Below are positions 50,669-58,500 of a stretch of DNA of 64,000 bases, piece after piece; the first letter of the stretch is position 1; the number at the start of each line of letters is the position of its first letter. Under the pieces are notes generated by a model. That model made no database searches. It was not told the DNA's origin and was given only the letters and a program-made list of their open reading frames with translations. A program made the translations under genes and the position numbers. The stretch is from Clostridiales bacterium (lineage in GTDB: Bacteria > Bacillota > Clostridia > Saccharofermentanales > Saccharofermentanaceae). The stretch is taken from NCBI GenBank assembly GCA_017962145.1, contig JAGCVX010000005.1, positions 1 to 64,000 on the forward strand, in the 5' to 3' direction.

Positions 50669-52417
50669 TCATTTCGGCTCTTCGTCAATGTCGTCGTTCT
50701 TTTCTTTCTGCTCCGGGAATTCCGGGAAATCCAGGATCAGATCTTTTTTCTCAGGTTCTTCATGTTTCTTTACCGGTTCGGGCTTTACCGGTGCTTGCGG
50801 CTCGTCTCCGAACTGATAGTAAAAATCTTTATGGTTGTCCGCTTCTTCTGCTTCCGGTTCCGGATCTTCGGAAGCGTCTTCCTCTGTCTGTTCTTCGCTT
50901 TCTTCCTGTTCTTCTTCCGCTTCTTCAGCTTCCTCTGCTTCAAACATCTCGTTGAGCATCTGGTTCTTCTCGTAGCGGCGGATCACCAGAAGTACGATGA
51001 TCACGATAAAAAGGATTGCCGAAAGCACGGCCAGTGCGATCGTTGCCGACTTATACACGTGACTTACGCCGGTCGATGCAGAAGCTACCGCGGTCACGAC
51101 AGGAACAGATGTCGCTGTCGGAACCGGTGTCGGCGTATCCGGTACCGGTGTCGGTTCTTCGGTGATTTCCGGTGTAGGTTCTGCGATCAGGGCATCCAGA
51201 GATCCTTTGTAGGGCATCACCAGACCGGTTCCTTCATCTAAATAGTATAAACCTTCATGGCCGTCTGAGGAAAGCATGTAAACCAAAAGAGGCTGCTGCG
51301 CATCCAGTGCATTTCGATAGGCCTCGGCTTCGATATCATCTTTCACATAGGTGGAAAGCGCGTATCCCTGCGGGCAGGAAAAGTTCTTCGGGAAAGGAAT
51401 GAACATGTAAGACGCAGAAGATGTTTCATAGGAATAGCACGGCTTTACCGACTGACTCTCCAGATCGTAAACGTAAAGATGGTTTCCGTTATCCGACAAA
51501 AGCCACATCAGAAGCGTGCCATCCGGGCCGACCAGACAGGGTACGGCACTTCCGCTGTAAGTCGTTTCCGACCAGGTGAATCCGGAAGGGATATTGGAAA
51601 GCGTGCCCTTATCAAGGATCGTGTATGTCGAGCCGTTGCTCTGGATCAGCGGATACGGCATCGGTGTCGGCGTCGGCGTGCCACGGGTCACTACGATCTT
51701 ATATGTCTTTGTGTCACCGTTTTCCGCAGTGACAGTGATCTTCACCGTGTTCTCACCGGGCTGAAGATTATTCTGCACGCCATTGAGCGAGACCTTGGCC
51801 TTCGAATCTTCAGCAGTCGCGGTAACCGCGATGGAAGTCGCTGAATCGTTGACTGTAGCAGTATAGTTCAGTGTATCCTTCGAAAATGCCGGAGACAGGG
51901 TTCCCGGGGATACGGAAAGGGCACTTAAGTTACAGTTGTCGGAAAGCTGGACCGGTGCGCCGACATTTACATTTGCCGAAGCGCCTGTGCTGTAGCTGAC
52001 AAGACCGTCGAGGCTGGAAACTTCCAGGCTTACCGAAACAACGCTCGAACCTTCTTTCAGGCATTTGGCGTCGATCACGACGATCGTCGAATCCGAAACA
52101 ATGTTGCAGTTATAATCCAAAAATGTATTCGCGCCTTTTGAAAAGTTCGAGGAAGCATAGTTGCCGGCGCGGATATCTGTGATCTCGAGATAACTGCTGT
52201 CTACGCTGACGCTTCCGTTAAATCCGCCATACGGACCTTCCCCGCTCACCTTTACGGATAAGCTTATGGTCTTTCCGACTTCTGCTTTTCCGCTCATCAT
52301 GAGAACCGTGGTCACATCTTCTGCCTGATCTGCTGCCATCGCAGGAAACATCGCCGAAGTCAGCATCACCACAGCCGCGGTTAGGATTCCTATTCCTTTT
52401 CGAAATGCACTTTTCAT
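50669..52417 (-). CDS. Membrane-anchored cohesin-like/cadherin-like surface protein
   Basis: Surface protein of about 582 residues. After the signal peptide (AAVVMLTSAMFPAMAAD) residues 35-152 resemble a cohesin domain (VGKTISLSVKVSGEG, GGFNGSVSVDSSYLEITDI). Residues 162-245 are a cadherin-like beta-sandwich (LSALSVSPGTLSPAFSKDT, NTVKITVTAENGDTKTYKI). Then an unassigned domain (255-410), a Pro/Thr linker, a membrane helix at about 456-479 and a highly acidic cytoplasmic tail. The ATG at 52417 follows GGAG by nine bases. It lies 15 bases after the dockerin gene, so both are coexpressed. A receptor for the dockerin enzyme is the natural inference. Confidence 0.8.
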   Translation of the reverse strand: MKSAFRKGIGILTAAVVMLTSAMFPAMAADQAEDVTTVLMMSGKAEVGKTISLSVKVSGEGPYGGFNGSVSVDSSYLEITDIRAGNYASSNFSKGANTFLDYNCNIVSDSTIVVIDAKCLKEGSSVVSVSLEVSSLDGLVSYSTGASANVNVGAPVQLSDNCNLSALSVSPGTLSPAFSKDTLNYTATVNDSATSIAVTATAEDSKAKVSLNGVQNNLQPGENTVKITVTAENGDTKTYKIVVTRGTPTPTPMPYPLIQSNGSTYTILDKGTLSNIPSGFTWSETTYSGSAVPCLVGPDGTLLMWLLSDNGNHLYVYDLESQSVKPCYSYETSSASYMFIPFPKNFSCPQGYALSTYVKDDIEAEAYRNALDAQQPLLVYMLSSDGHEGLYYLDEGTGLVMPYKGSLDALIAEPTPEITEEPTPVPDTPTPVPTATSVPVVTAVASASTGVSHVYKSATIALAVLSAILFIVIIVLLVIRRYEKNQMLNEMFEAEEAEEAEEEQEESEEQTEEDASEDPEPEAEEADNHKDFYYQFGDEPQAPVKPEPVKKHEEPEKKDLILDFPEFPEQKEKNDDIDEEPK

Positions 52418-52432
52418 CTTAGCCATCTCCTT

Positions 52433-54499
52433 TTATTGAACAATCGGTGCGGTCTGCAGGATATGTCTTACGATCACTGTCAGATCCGCCGAATTTACTT
52501 TTCCGTCTTTATTGGCATCCGAAGCCATCGTACCGGAAGCGGACAAAGATCCGTCCCCAAGGATGTAGTGGGTGATCAGGGTCAGGTCCGCGGAACTGAT
52601 ATTTCCATCTCCGTTACTGTCGCCTCGGATAAACAAAGTACCTGTATATACGGAAGCACCGGCTCCGTCGAGAACGATGAACATATCACCGGTCGCCACT
52701 TTAGACGCCGGGTCTTTTGCCGCACCGTTCATATTCACATAAGAAAGAGTATACCCCTCATTCATCAAGAACATAGAAAGAAGCTGTTCTACTGTCGTAT
52801 CCGGAGCGATACCGCTATAGTATGTTCCCGTTGCTACAAGAGGTACAGTAAAGTAATTCACAGGTGATTCGAGATCTCGTGCAACATTGATCACGTAATT
52901 TCTCGTCGATCCGTTCTGCGCCGTAACGACGATCGTGATCTGATTCACGCCGTCTCCGAGCGAGACAGCGCCTGCACCGCTGACAGATGCTTTCGAAGAA
53001 ACAGTCTGCGCCAGTACATTTACACTGGTACATGTCGGCGGAACGACAAGCGAATACTGCGTATCGGAAAGAGCATCGAACTCAGGTGTCAGGACATAGC
53101 CTTCTACCGAAAGCTGGGACAGGCAGTTATTCGGGTTTCCGCTTTGCTTCGGAAGCGAACACGGAGTATCCGGCATATTCTGATAAACAGGGATCGTAAA
53201 GACGATCTCCGTATCAAGGATTCCGGCACGGGAATAGGCCGTAAACATCTTCTTCGACTCACCGGCCGCGCCCTGAATATTCGTCATATACTGGTGTTTG
53301 CCATACTGGCTCGAAGTCTTGGGATTGACGTTGAAACGCATCAGATAGATCGAGTTCTGTCCGATGGCGATATACTGGCTGGCAATAAAGATACTGCCTC
53401 CGCAGATCGCGCGGTACGGGGTCGTCCAGGGAATCAGGATCGAGCTGTTCAAGTTCCCGTCCGATGTACCGTTCTTGGCAAAAGTAAGACCTTTGGCGAT
53501 CGGATCCGCAGATGAATATGCGCCGATATTAAAGTAGTTGTAGTAACCGGCAAGAGAACCGTTGTTTCCACTTGTGGAACCACTTCCCATACTGCCTACT
53601 TCCTGCAGGCACTTGGAAGCAAGGAAAACAGGATTGGCACCGGAAAGCTCCGCCGCACGCACAAAAGTCTGCGCATAGGTCACCTGTTCCGCCTTCATGT
53701 TCGTGATCGTGCCGGACTGCATGAATGTTCCGTTCAAAATGCACTGTACCGATTCGATCGGCTGCGATTCCGGGATATATGAAAGATCGGCAAACTGGAA
53801 TACATACTGTTCGTTAAGCATATTACGTGGATCGAGATAATACTCGACAACACTTCTGGCTGCATTGACCCACGTCTGACCGTCGTAAACGATATAAGTA
53901 TCCGTTCTCCAGTCATAGGCAAACGATTCCGTTGATTTCCAGGCATCGTTCGCCGAATTCGTGATCAGGCTGACACCAACCTGAGACTCAAGATTAACGG
54001 TCTCCTGGAAATCACGATTAACATTCAGCGCGCGGAAATGCCAGGCAGGATGTGCCTGGTGCATGACACGAAGATAAGATTTATAGCTTTCAGGGAAAGA
54101 AGCGATTTCTTTTTCAAATTCATCGTCCGACGGATCGCCGGAATCCTTACTTAAGAAAGAATCTACGATATAGCCCGTCTTTGACGAACCCGAAATGCTA
54201 AAAACGATCTTACACCAGAGAGTCTGACCGGAAGGATCCGATGTCAGCTCGACCACCTCACAGGCGGTCACTCTGGTGCCTCGATCGAGTGTTGCGATAA
54301 TATTCGTATTTACTGTGCCTGCTGCGTCACGGATATTTGCCTGACCCACACACACAGTAGCATTACCGGCTGCATCGTCCAAGTCCGCCCGCACAAGTGC
54401 TTCAGCGGGACAATTGAACAGGATGTAGCCGATAATGACTATCACAGCCAAAAGCCGCGTTGTGTGATTGTTATAACTGTACTTCCACAGTTTGTCCAT
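52433..54499 (-). CDS. Secreted glucosaminidase with SH3, cadherin-like and dockerin domains
   Basis: Peptidoglycan hydrolase of 688 residues. A signal/anchor helix (16-34), an SH3b-like domain (45-118), a LytG-type endo-beta-N-acetylglucosaminidase domain (about 135-440, likely catalytic Glu300 in LASKCLQEVGSMGS), a cadherin-like sandwich (455-542) and a type I dockerin at 626-683 with two calcium loops, DSNGDGNISSADLTLI and DANKDGKVNSADLTVI. The ribosome site AGG and start lie inside the arm of a 13-pair hairpin. Placed before the cohesin-like gene. It may remodel wall while docked on its neighbour. Confidence 0.9.
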   Translation of the reverse strand: MDKLWKYSYNNHTTRLLAVIVIIGYILFNCPAEALVRADLDDAAGNATVCVGQANIRDAAGTVNTNIIATLDRGTRVTACEVVELTSDPSGQTLWCKIVFSISGSSKTGYIVDSFLSKDSGDPSDDEFEKEIASFPESYKSYLRVMHQAHPAWHFRALNVNRDFQETVNLESQVGVSLITNSANDAWKSTESFAYDWRTDTYIVYDGQTWVNAARSVVEYYLDPRNMLNEQYVFQFADLSYIPESQPIESVQCILNGTFMQSGTITNMKAEQVTYAQTFVRAAELSGANPVFLASKCLQEVGSMGSGSTSGNNGSLAGYYNYFNIGAYSSADPIAKGLTFAKNGTSDGNLNSSILIPWTTPYRAICGGSIFIASQYIAIGQNSIYLMRFNVNPKTSSQYGKHQYMTNIQGAAGESKKMFTAYSRAGILDTEIVFTIPVYQNMPDTPCSLPKQSGNPNNCLSQLSVEGYVLTPEFDALSDTQYSLVVPPTCTSVNVLAQTVSSKASVSGAGAVSLGDGVNQITIVVTAQNGSTRNYVINVARDLESPVNYFTVPLVATGTYYSGIAPDTTVEQLLSMFLMNEGYTLSYVNMNGAAKDPASKVATGDMFIVLDGAGASVYTGTLFIRGDSNGDGNISSADLTLITHYILGDGSLSASGTMASDANKDGKVNSADLTVIVRHILQTAPIVQ

Positions 54500-54554
54500 A
54501 ACAAAGCCTGCTTTCCCATATAACTATACAATTTAATCTTAGCAAGGCTTTGTT
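54500..54554 (-). promoter_or_regulatory. Hairpin hiding the ribosome site of the dockerin glucosaminidase
   Basis: In the minus-strand RNA AACAAAGCCTTGCT and AGCAGGCTTTGTT pair (13 pairs, one bulged U, 28-base loop); the second arm holds the AGG ribosome site and ends on the base before the ATG. The loop region holds a TATAGT/TATATG-like element. Confidence 0.65.
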
Positions 54555-54581
54555 TTATACAGATTACAGAAATATCACATC

Positions 54582-56729
54582 TTAGATGTCGCCACGTACG
54601 ATACCGTACTGGTTGCAGATCGCCTGGAATTCAGCACATCCGGCGAATGCCTTCATGACGTCTTCTCTGCTGGTGCCCTTGATGAGCATCTGGAGCCAGT
54701 AGTTGAATCCGTCCGCTTCAGGAGTTCTGCCCATGAATGTTGTATAAAGTCTTCTCAGGAATTCTTCGTTCGAAGCATTCAGATTCTGGAACTCAGGCAG
54801 TGTGAAGAACAGACTTGCAGCCTGATAACCTGTCGCATCCGCATTTGTCAGTGCCAGAGACCAGTAAGCGAGACCATCTGCTTCCGGCTCTCTTCCAAGG
54901 CAGCAGGTATAAAGACGTGTTGCAAACTTTGTCGCATTCTTCGACGGAACAGTTGCTTTGTGGTAGATCGCACCGGACTTAACGCCATAAGTTGCGCAGA
55001 TGTTGCACCACTCAACAGACTCGATGAAATCATTTACCAGATCGATCTTCGGAGATCCGGATGCCAGACGGCCCAGCCAGTAAGCCTTACCATCTGCTTC
55101 GGACTCACGGCCGAAGAATGTCTGATACAGTACTTCTACGAACTGATCGTCCGGGAGGTTTCTGTTCATGAACTCAGGAGCATCCAGCAGGAAGAATCTT
55201 GCACAGTCCGCACCGGTAAAGCCCTTGTTCACTACCTGATCACACCAGTACGCTTTTCCATCCTGCTCAGACGGACGTCCGAGTGCAACCGTATAAAGAC
55301 GCTCAACAAACTCTTCAAAGGTTACTTCCTTCTCCGGTTCTTTGCCCGGTTCAGGCTGCGGTTCCGGAACGATCGGATTTGTTGCAGGCTGGATCAGTTT
55401 GTTCTCAACCTTGCTGAAAGTAGTGGAAGATCTAGATGAAGTTTTACCTGTACCATAGTAGAGCCAGCCATTATCTACATCAAAATGATAAATCACACTA
55501 TGAATAGAAACATCTACACCAACAAGCTCTTCTGCTGTATACATCGTCTCAACAGGGTAATCTGCATTGGCCAGATCGATATACATAATGCAATCATTTC
55601 CATTAAAGATCAAATAGTGTTCATATACCTCAGAGTGGCTGTAAGTAGAATTCAAGTAGTTATTCGAAAAAACACCCTTATCGCCCAGATTTGCGATGAC
55701 GATTTCCGGGCCGTTTTCCAAACTTGCCGTATGCATAACATCTGTTGTTCTGGAATTTGCGTTCCCCTTACAGTAGTACCATCCGCCATTATACGCAGTG
55801 ATCATGCTATCGATACCGTGCCAGAGAGCATTATCAAATCTGGTAGCAGTAACAAAACCAGCCGGAAGCTGAAAAGGCTCCGAATGTTTCTTGGCAGTCA
55901 ATGTAGCATCATTAACAAGGAAGTAGTCATGCTCAACTCTTCCGAGAATATCTTCTTCCGCATCATCTTCAGCTACATCAATATAATAGTAATCATTGCC
56001 GATTTTAACGAGCGTCCAAACATCAAATCTATGTTCATCCGATACAGAATAGATTTCAAAACCTGCCGCACGCATAAGATAAATGTAAGCAGGAACGATA
56101 CCTCTTTCTGTCGCACAACGATCGATCAGAGCACCATAGATTAAATCTCTGTAATCACCTTCATAACCATGTTCTACATAGTTGGCAAGCCAGTCATGCA
56201 GAACAAGCGCTCTTTCATAATCGGTCATATAAGGCTTAATGTTCGAAAGTGCAAGCTTTGAAACATCATTGATTTTCGCCATGATCGAATCCACTTCCGC
56301 AGTAGAAAATCTATAGTTCACAGAAAGAGTCTTATATACACCATCAATTGCAAAAAGTCCTAAGTTTCCGACAGCAAACAGCTCCGGGTTATTGTCACTG
56401 ATCAGATGGATATCATCGAAGAAACCGTCGGATTCACCATATGGAAGTCCGAATTGAGAGATATCGATCTTCGCATTATGAGCCAACAGGTTTCTTTCAA
56501 TATAATCAGCAATCTGATCATTGATCACCTGATACTTATAAATCAGCTGACCATCCTCGATCGCATACTCGTACCCATGATTCTCATCAGCATCACAGTA
56601 CTCATAGATTTCAGAATCGTCATCCGAGTCAGCTCTTACTTGCTTCGATACCATTCCCGGCATGGAGATGATAAAGGAGAAAGCTAAGCTGATACATAGA
56701 ATGACTGAAAGTAGTTTTGATTTGTGCAT
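54582..56729 (-). CDS. Secreted transglutaminase-like protein with four DUF4214 repeats
   Basis: A 715-residue secreted protein. Signal peptide, then a transglutaminase-like region (about residues 40-300), a beta-rich middle (WYYCKGNANSRTTDV, GWLYYGTGKTS), a Pro/Glu linker and four DUF4214 units of about 50 residues (RLYTVALGR, VLYQTFFGR, RLYTCCLGR, RLYTTFMGR, each with EADGxxYW-type motif). In the catalytic region YGALIDRCATERGIVPAYIYL, the position of the usual nucleophile holds Glu, with a Cys three residues earlier; HRFDVW and IDVAEDD keep the His and Asp. It may be inactive. GGAGG lies seven bases before the ATG at 56729. Confidence 0.82.
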   Translation of the reverse strand: MHKSKLLSVILCISLAFSFIISMPGMVSKQVRADSDDDSEIYEYCDADENHGYEYAIEDGQLIYKYQVINDQIADYIERNLLAHNAKIDISQFGLPYGESDGFFDDIHLISDNNPELFAVGNLGLFAIDGVYKTLSVNYRFSTAEVDSIMAKINDVSKLALSNIKPYMTDYERALVLHDWLANYVEHGYEGDYRDLIYGALIDRCATERGIVPAYIYLMRAAGFEIYSVSDEHRFDVWTLVKIGNDYYYIDVAEDDAEEDILGRVEHDYFLVNDATLTAKKHSEPFQLPAGFVTATRFDNALWHGIDSMITAYNGGWYYCKGNANSRTTDVMHTASLENGPEIVIANLGDKGVFSNNYLNSTYSHSEVYEHYLIFNGNDCIMYIDLANADYPVETMYTAEELVGVDVSIHSVIYHFDVDNGWLYYGTGKTSSRSSTTFSKVENKLIQPATNPIVPEPQPEPGKEPEKEVTFEEFVERLYTVALGRPSEQDGKAYWCDQVVNKGFTGADCARFFLLDAPEFMNRNLPDDQFVEVLYQTFFGRESEADGKAYWLGRLASGSPKIDLVNDFIESVEWCNICATYGVKSGAIYHKATVPSKNATKFATRLYTCCLGREPEADGLAYWSLALTNADATGYQAASLFFTLPEFQNLNASNEEFLRRLYTTFMGRTPEADGFNYWLQMLIKGTSREDVMKAFAGCAEFQAICNQYGIVRGDI

Positions 56730-56828
56730 AATCATTCCTCCATGCAAAATAATGTAAAGATATATTAACACATGGTAAAAAACCATGAAGATTGAATTAT
56801 GGAAATTCACCTTCAGTTCACACGAAAT

Positions 56829-56860
56829 ACAAAAAGGACCGCTTCGACGAAGCAGTCCTT
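56829..56860 (-). terminator. Terminator of the tRNA-His/Gln/Lys unit
   Basis: Stem AAGGAC plus GCTT/AAGC, with a U-G pair in minus-strand RNA, followed there by TTTTTG. Ten bases after tRNA-Lys. Confidence 0.88.
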
Positions 56861-56869
56861 GTTATTCTC

Positions 56870-56945
56870 TGGTGGCTCACTGGAGGCTCGAACTCCAGAC
56901 CCCTTGATTAAAAGTCAAGTGCTCTACCTACTGAGCTAGTGAACC
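56870..56945 (-). tRNA. tRNA-Lys (TTT)
   Basis: Complete 76-base cloverleaf, GGTTCAC/GTGAGCC acceptor stem, anticodon loop CTTTTAA, encoded CCA. Last of three co-transcribed tRNAs. Confidence 0.95.
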
Positions 56946-56948
56946 ATA

Positions 56949-57023
56949 TGGCTGGGGTAGCAGGATTCGGACCTACGAATGCGGGAGTCAAAGTCCCGTG
57001 CCTTACCGCTTGGCTATACCCCA
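56949..57023 (-). tRNA. tRNA-Gln (TTG)
   Basis: Complete 75-base cloverleaf, TGGGGTA/TACCCCA acceptor stem with U1-A72 as usual for tRNA-Gln, anticodon loop CTTTGAC, encoded CCA. Three bases from tRNA-Lys. Confidence 0.95.
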
Positions 57024-57046
57024 GTATCTTCCTTCCGGAATAAAAG

Positions 57047-57124
57047 TGGGGTGGGATATGGGAGTCGAACCCATGACCTCTTGTGCCACAAACAAGCGCT
57101 CTAACCAACTGAGCTAATCCCACC
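57047..57124 (-). tRNA. tRNA-His (GTG)
   Basis: Cloverleaf with anticodon GTG (TTGTGGC), encoded CCA, and the extra 5' G(-1) opposite C73 characteristic of tRNA-His (5' end GGTGGGAT). First of the three-tRNA unit. Confidence 0.94.
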
Positions 57125-57151
57125 AAGGTCTTTCCCAAAAGGCACTACGAA

Positions 57152-57181
57152 ATTATAATGTTTTCCGCTATAAAATGTCAA
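57152..57181 (-). promoter_or_regulatory. Promoter of the tRNA-His/Gln/Lys unit
   Basis: Minus-strand TTGACA, 18-base spacer, TATAAT, 27 bases before tRNA-His: both boxes are perfect consensus. Confidence 0.85.
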
Positions 57182-57234
57182 GCACTATTTTCAACAATTC
57201 CACCGTTTCTATACCCATGCCGTTCTTGTTGGTG

Positions 57235-57240
57235 TATAAT
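57235..57240 (+). promoter_or_regulatory. Putative -10 element of argJ
   Basis: TATAAT 31 bases before the argJ ATG. No good -35 at standard spacing. Confidence 0.45.
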
Positions 57241-57270
57241 GCTTCTACATTAAACTAAGAGGTAAACTTT

Positions 57271-58500
57271 ATGGATCAGATCAATGAGAATCAAATCAAG
57301 GAAGCATATATTACTCTTCCAAAAGGATATATCGCGAACGGCGTGCACGCCGGTCTGAAGCCGAACGGCAATCCGGACCTTGCATTTATCGCTTCAAAAA
57401 CGCCTGCCAACGTAGCCGGCGTATATACTTCGAACCTGGTAAAGGGTCACTCCCTCACCCGTTCCATCAGCATCATCCGTTCCCAGAAGACGGTTCGCGG
57501 CATCGTGATCAACAGTGGTAACGCGAACGCCTGTGTCGGCGAAGATGGTGAAAAGGATGCCGAGGAGATGGCCAAGTGTGCTGCTTCCGTCATCGGAGCG
57601 GAGTCCAAGGATATCCTCACCGCCTCTACCGGCGTTATCGGTTCTCGCCTTCCGCTCGATAAGCTTACCGCTGCGATCCCGGATCTTGTAAAGAACGCGT
57701 CTTCTTCCGAAGAATGCGGACATCTGGCCGAGCGCGCCATCATGACTACAGATACCCAGCCCAAAGAAGTCGCCGCTACGGTCAACATCTTTGGAAAAGA
57801 GATCACGATTGCCGGTATCGCCAAGGGTTCCGGCATGATCCATCCGAACCTGGCTACCATGATCAGTGTATTTACCACGGATGCCAATATCAGTCAGGAC
57901 GTACTTCAGTCCATGATCAGCGCAAACGTAAAAGATACATATAACCGTGTATCCGTTGATGGTGATACTTCCGTATGCGATATGGTCGTCATCCTCGCAA
58001 ACGGCGCAACCGAAACACCTGAGATCAAAGCCGGTTCTGAAGAATACGATGTCTTTAAGGAAGCATTCCACGCACTCTGCATCGATCTTGCCAAGATGAT
58101 CGCTTCCGATGGTGAAGGTGCTTCCAAGCTAGTAGAAGTCGAAGTAAACGGAGCAAAGACATCAAACGACGCTTATCTCTGCGTACTTTCCATCTGCCGC
58201 TCTCCGCTTTGCAAGACTGCGATCTTCGGTCAGGATGCAAACTGCGGACGTTTCATCACGGCACTCGGGTATTCCGGCGCAGATATCGATCCGAACAAGA
58301 TCAGCATGTTCCTGAGCGGACTTCCGGTATATGAAAAGGGCGTAGCGCTTCCCTTCGATGAGGATGTCGCCAAAGAAAAGCTTTCCGAGCACGATATCCT
58401 TATCCGTATCGAACTGAACGACGGAGAGTATAACGACAGAATGTGGACATGCGACTTTACATATGATTATGTAAAGATCAACGCCAGTTACCGTTCCTGA
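57271..58500 (+). CDS. argJ: Bifunctional ornithine/glutamate N-acetyltransferase ArgJ
   Basis: Recycles the acetyl group in arginine synthesis, transferring it from N-acetylornithine to glutamate. The 409-residue precursor normally cuts itself before a threonine: here the site is GMIHPNLATMISVF, with the catalytic Thr of LAT; most homologues have Ala-Pro-Asn where this has His-Pro-Asn. Also seen are INSGNANACVG, STGVIGSRLPLDKL, RVSVDGDTSVCDMVV and DANCGRFITALGYSG. GAGG precedes the ATG by nine bases. Other arg genes are not adjacent. It converges on the membrane protein gene with no gap: the stops abut as TGATCA. Confidence 0.95.
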   Translation: MDQINENQIKEAYITLPKGYIANGVHAGLKPNGNPDLAFIASKTPANVAGVYTSNLVKGHSLTRSISIIRSQKTVRGIVINSGNANACVGEDGEKDAEEMAKCAASVIGAESKDILTASTGVIGSRLPLDKLTAAIPDLVKNASSSEECGHLAERAIMTTDTQPKEVAATVNIFGKEITIAGIAKGSGMIHPNLATMISVFTTDANISQDVLQSMISANVKDTYNRVSVDGDTSVCDMVVILANGATETPEIKAGSEEYDVFKEAFHALCIDLAKMIASDGEGASKLVEVEVNGAKTSNDAYLCVLSICRSPLCKTAIFGQDANCGRFITALGYSGADIDPNKISMFLSGLPVYEKGVALPFDEDVAKEKLSEHDILIRIELNDGEYNDRMWTCDFTYDYVKINASYRS

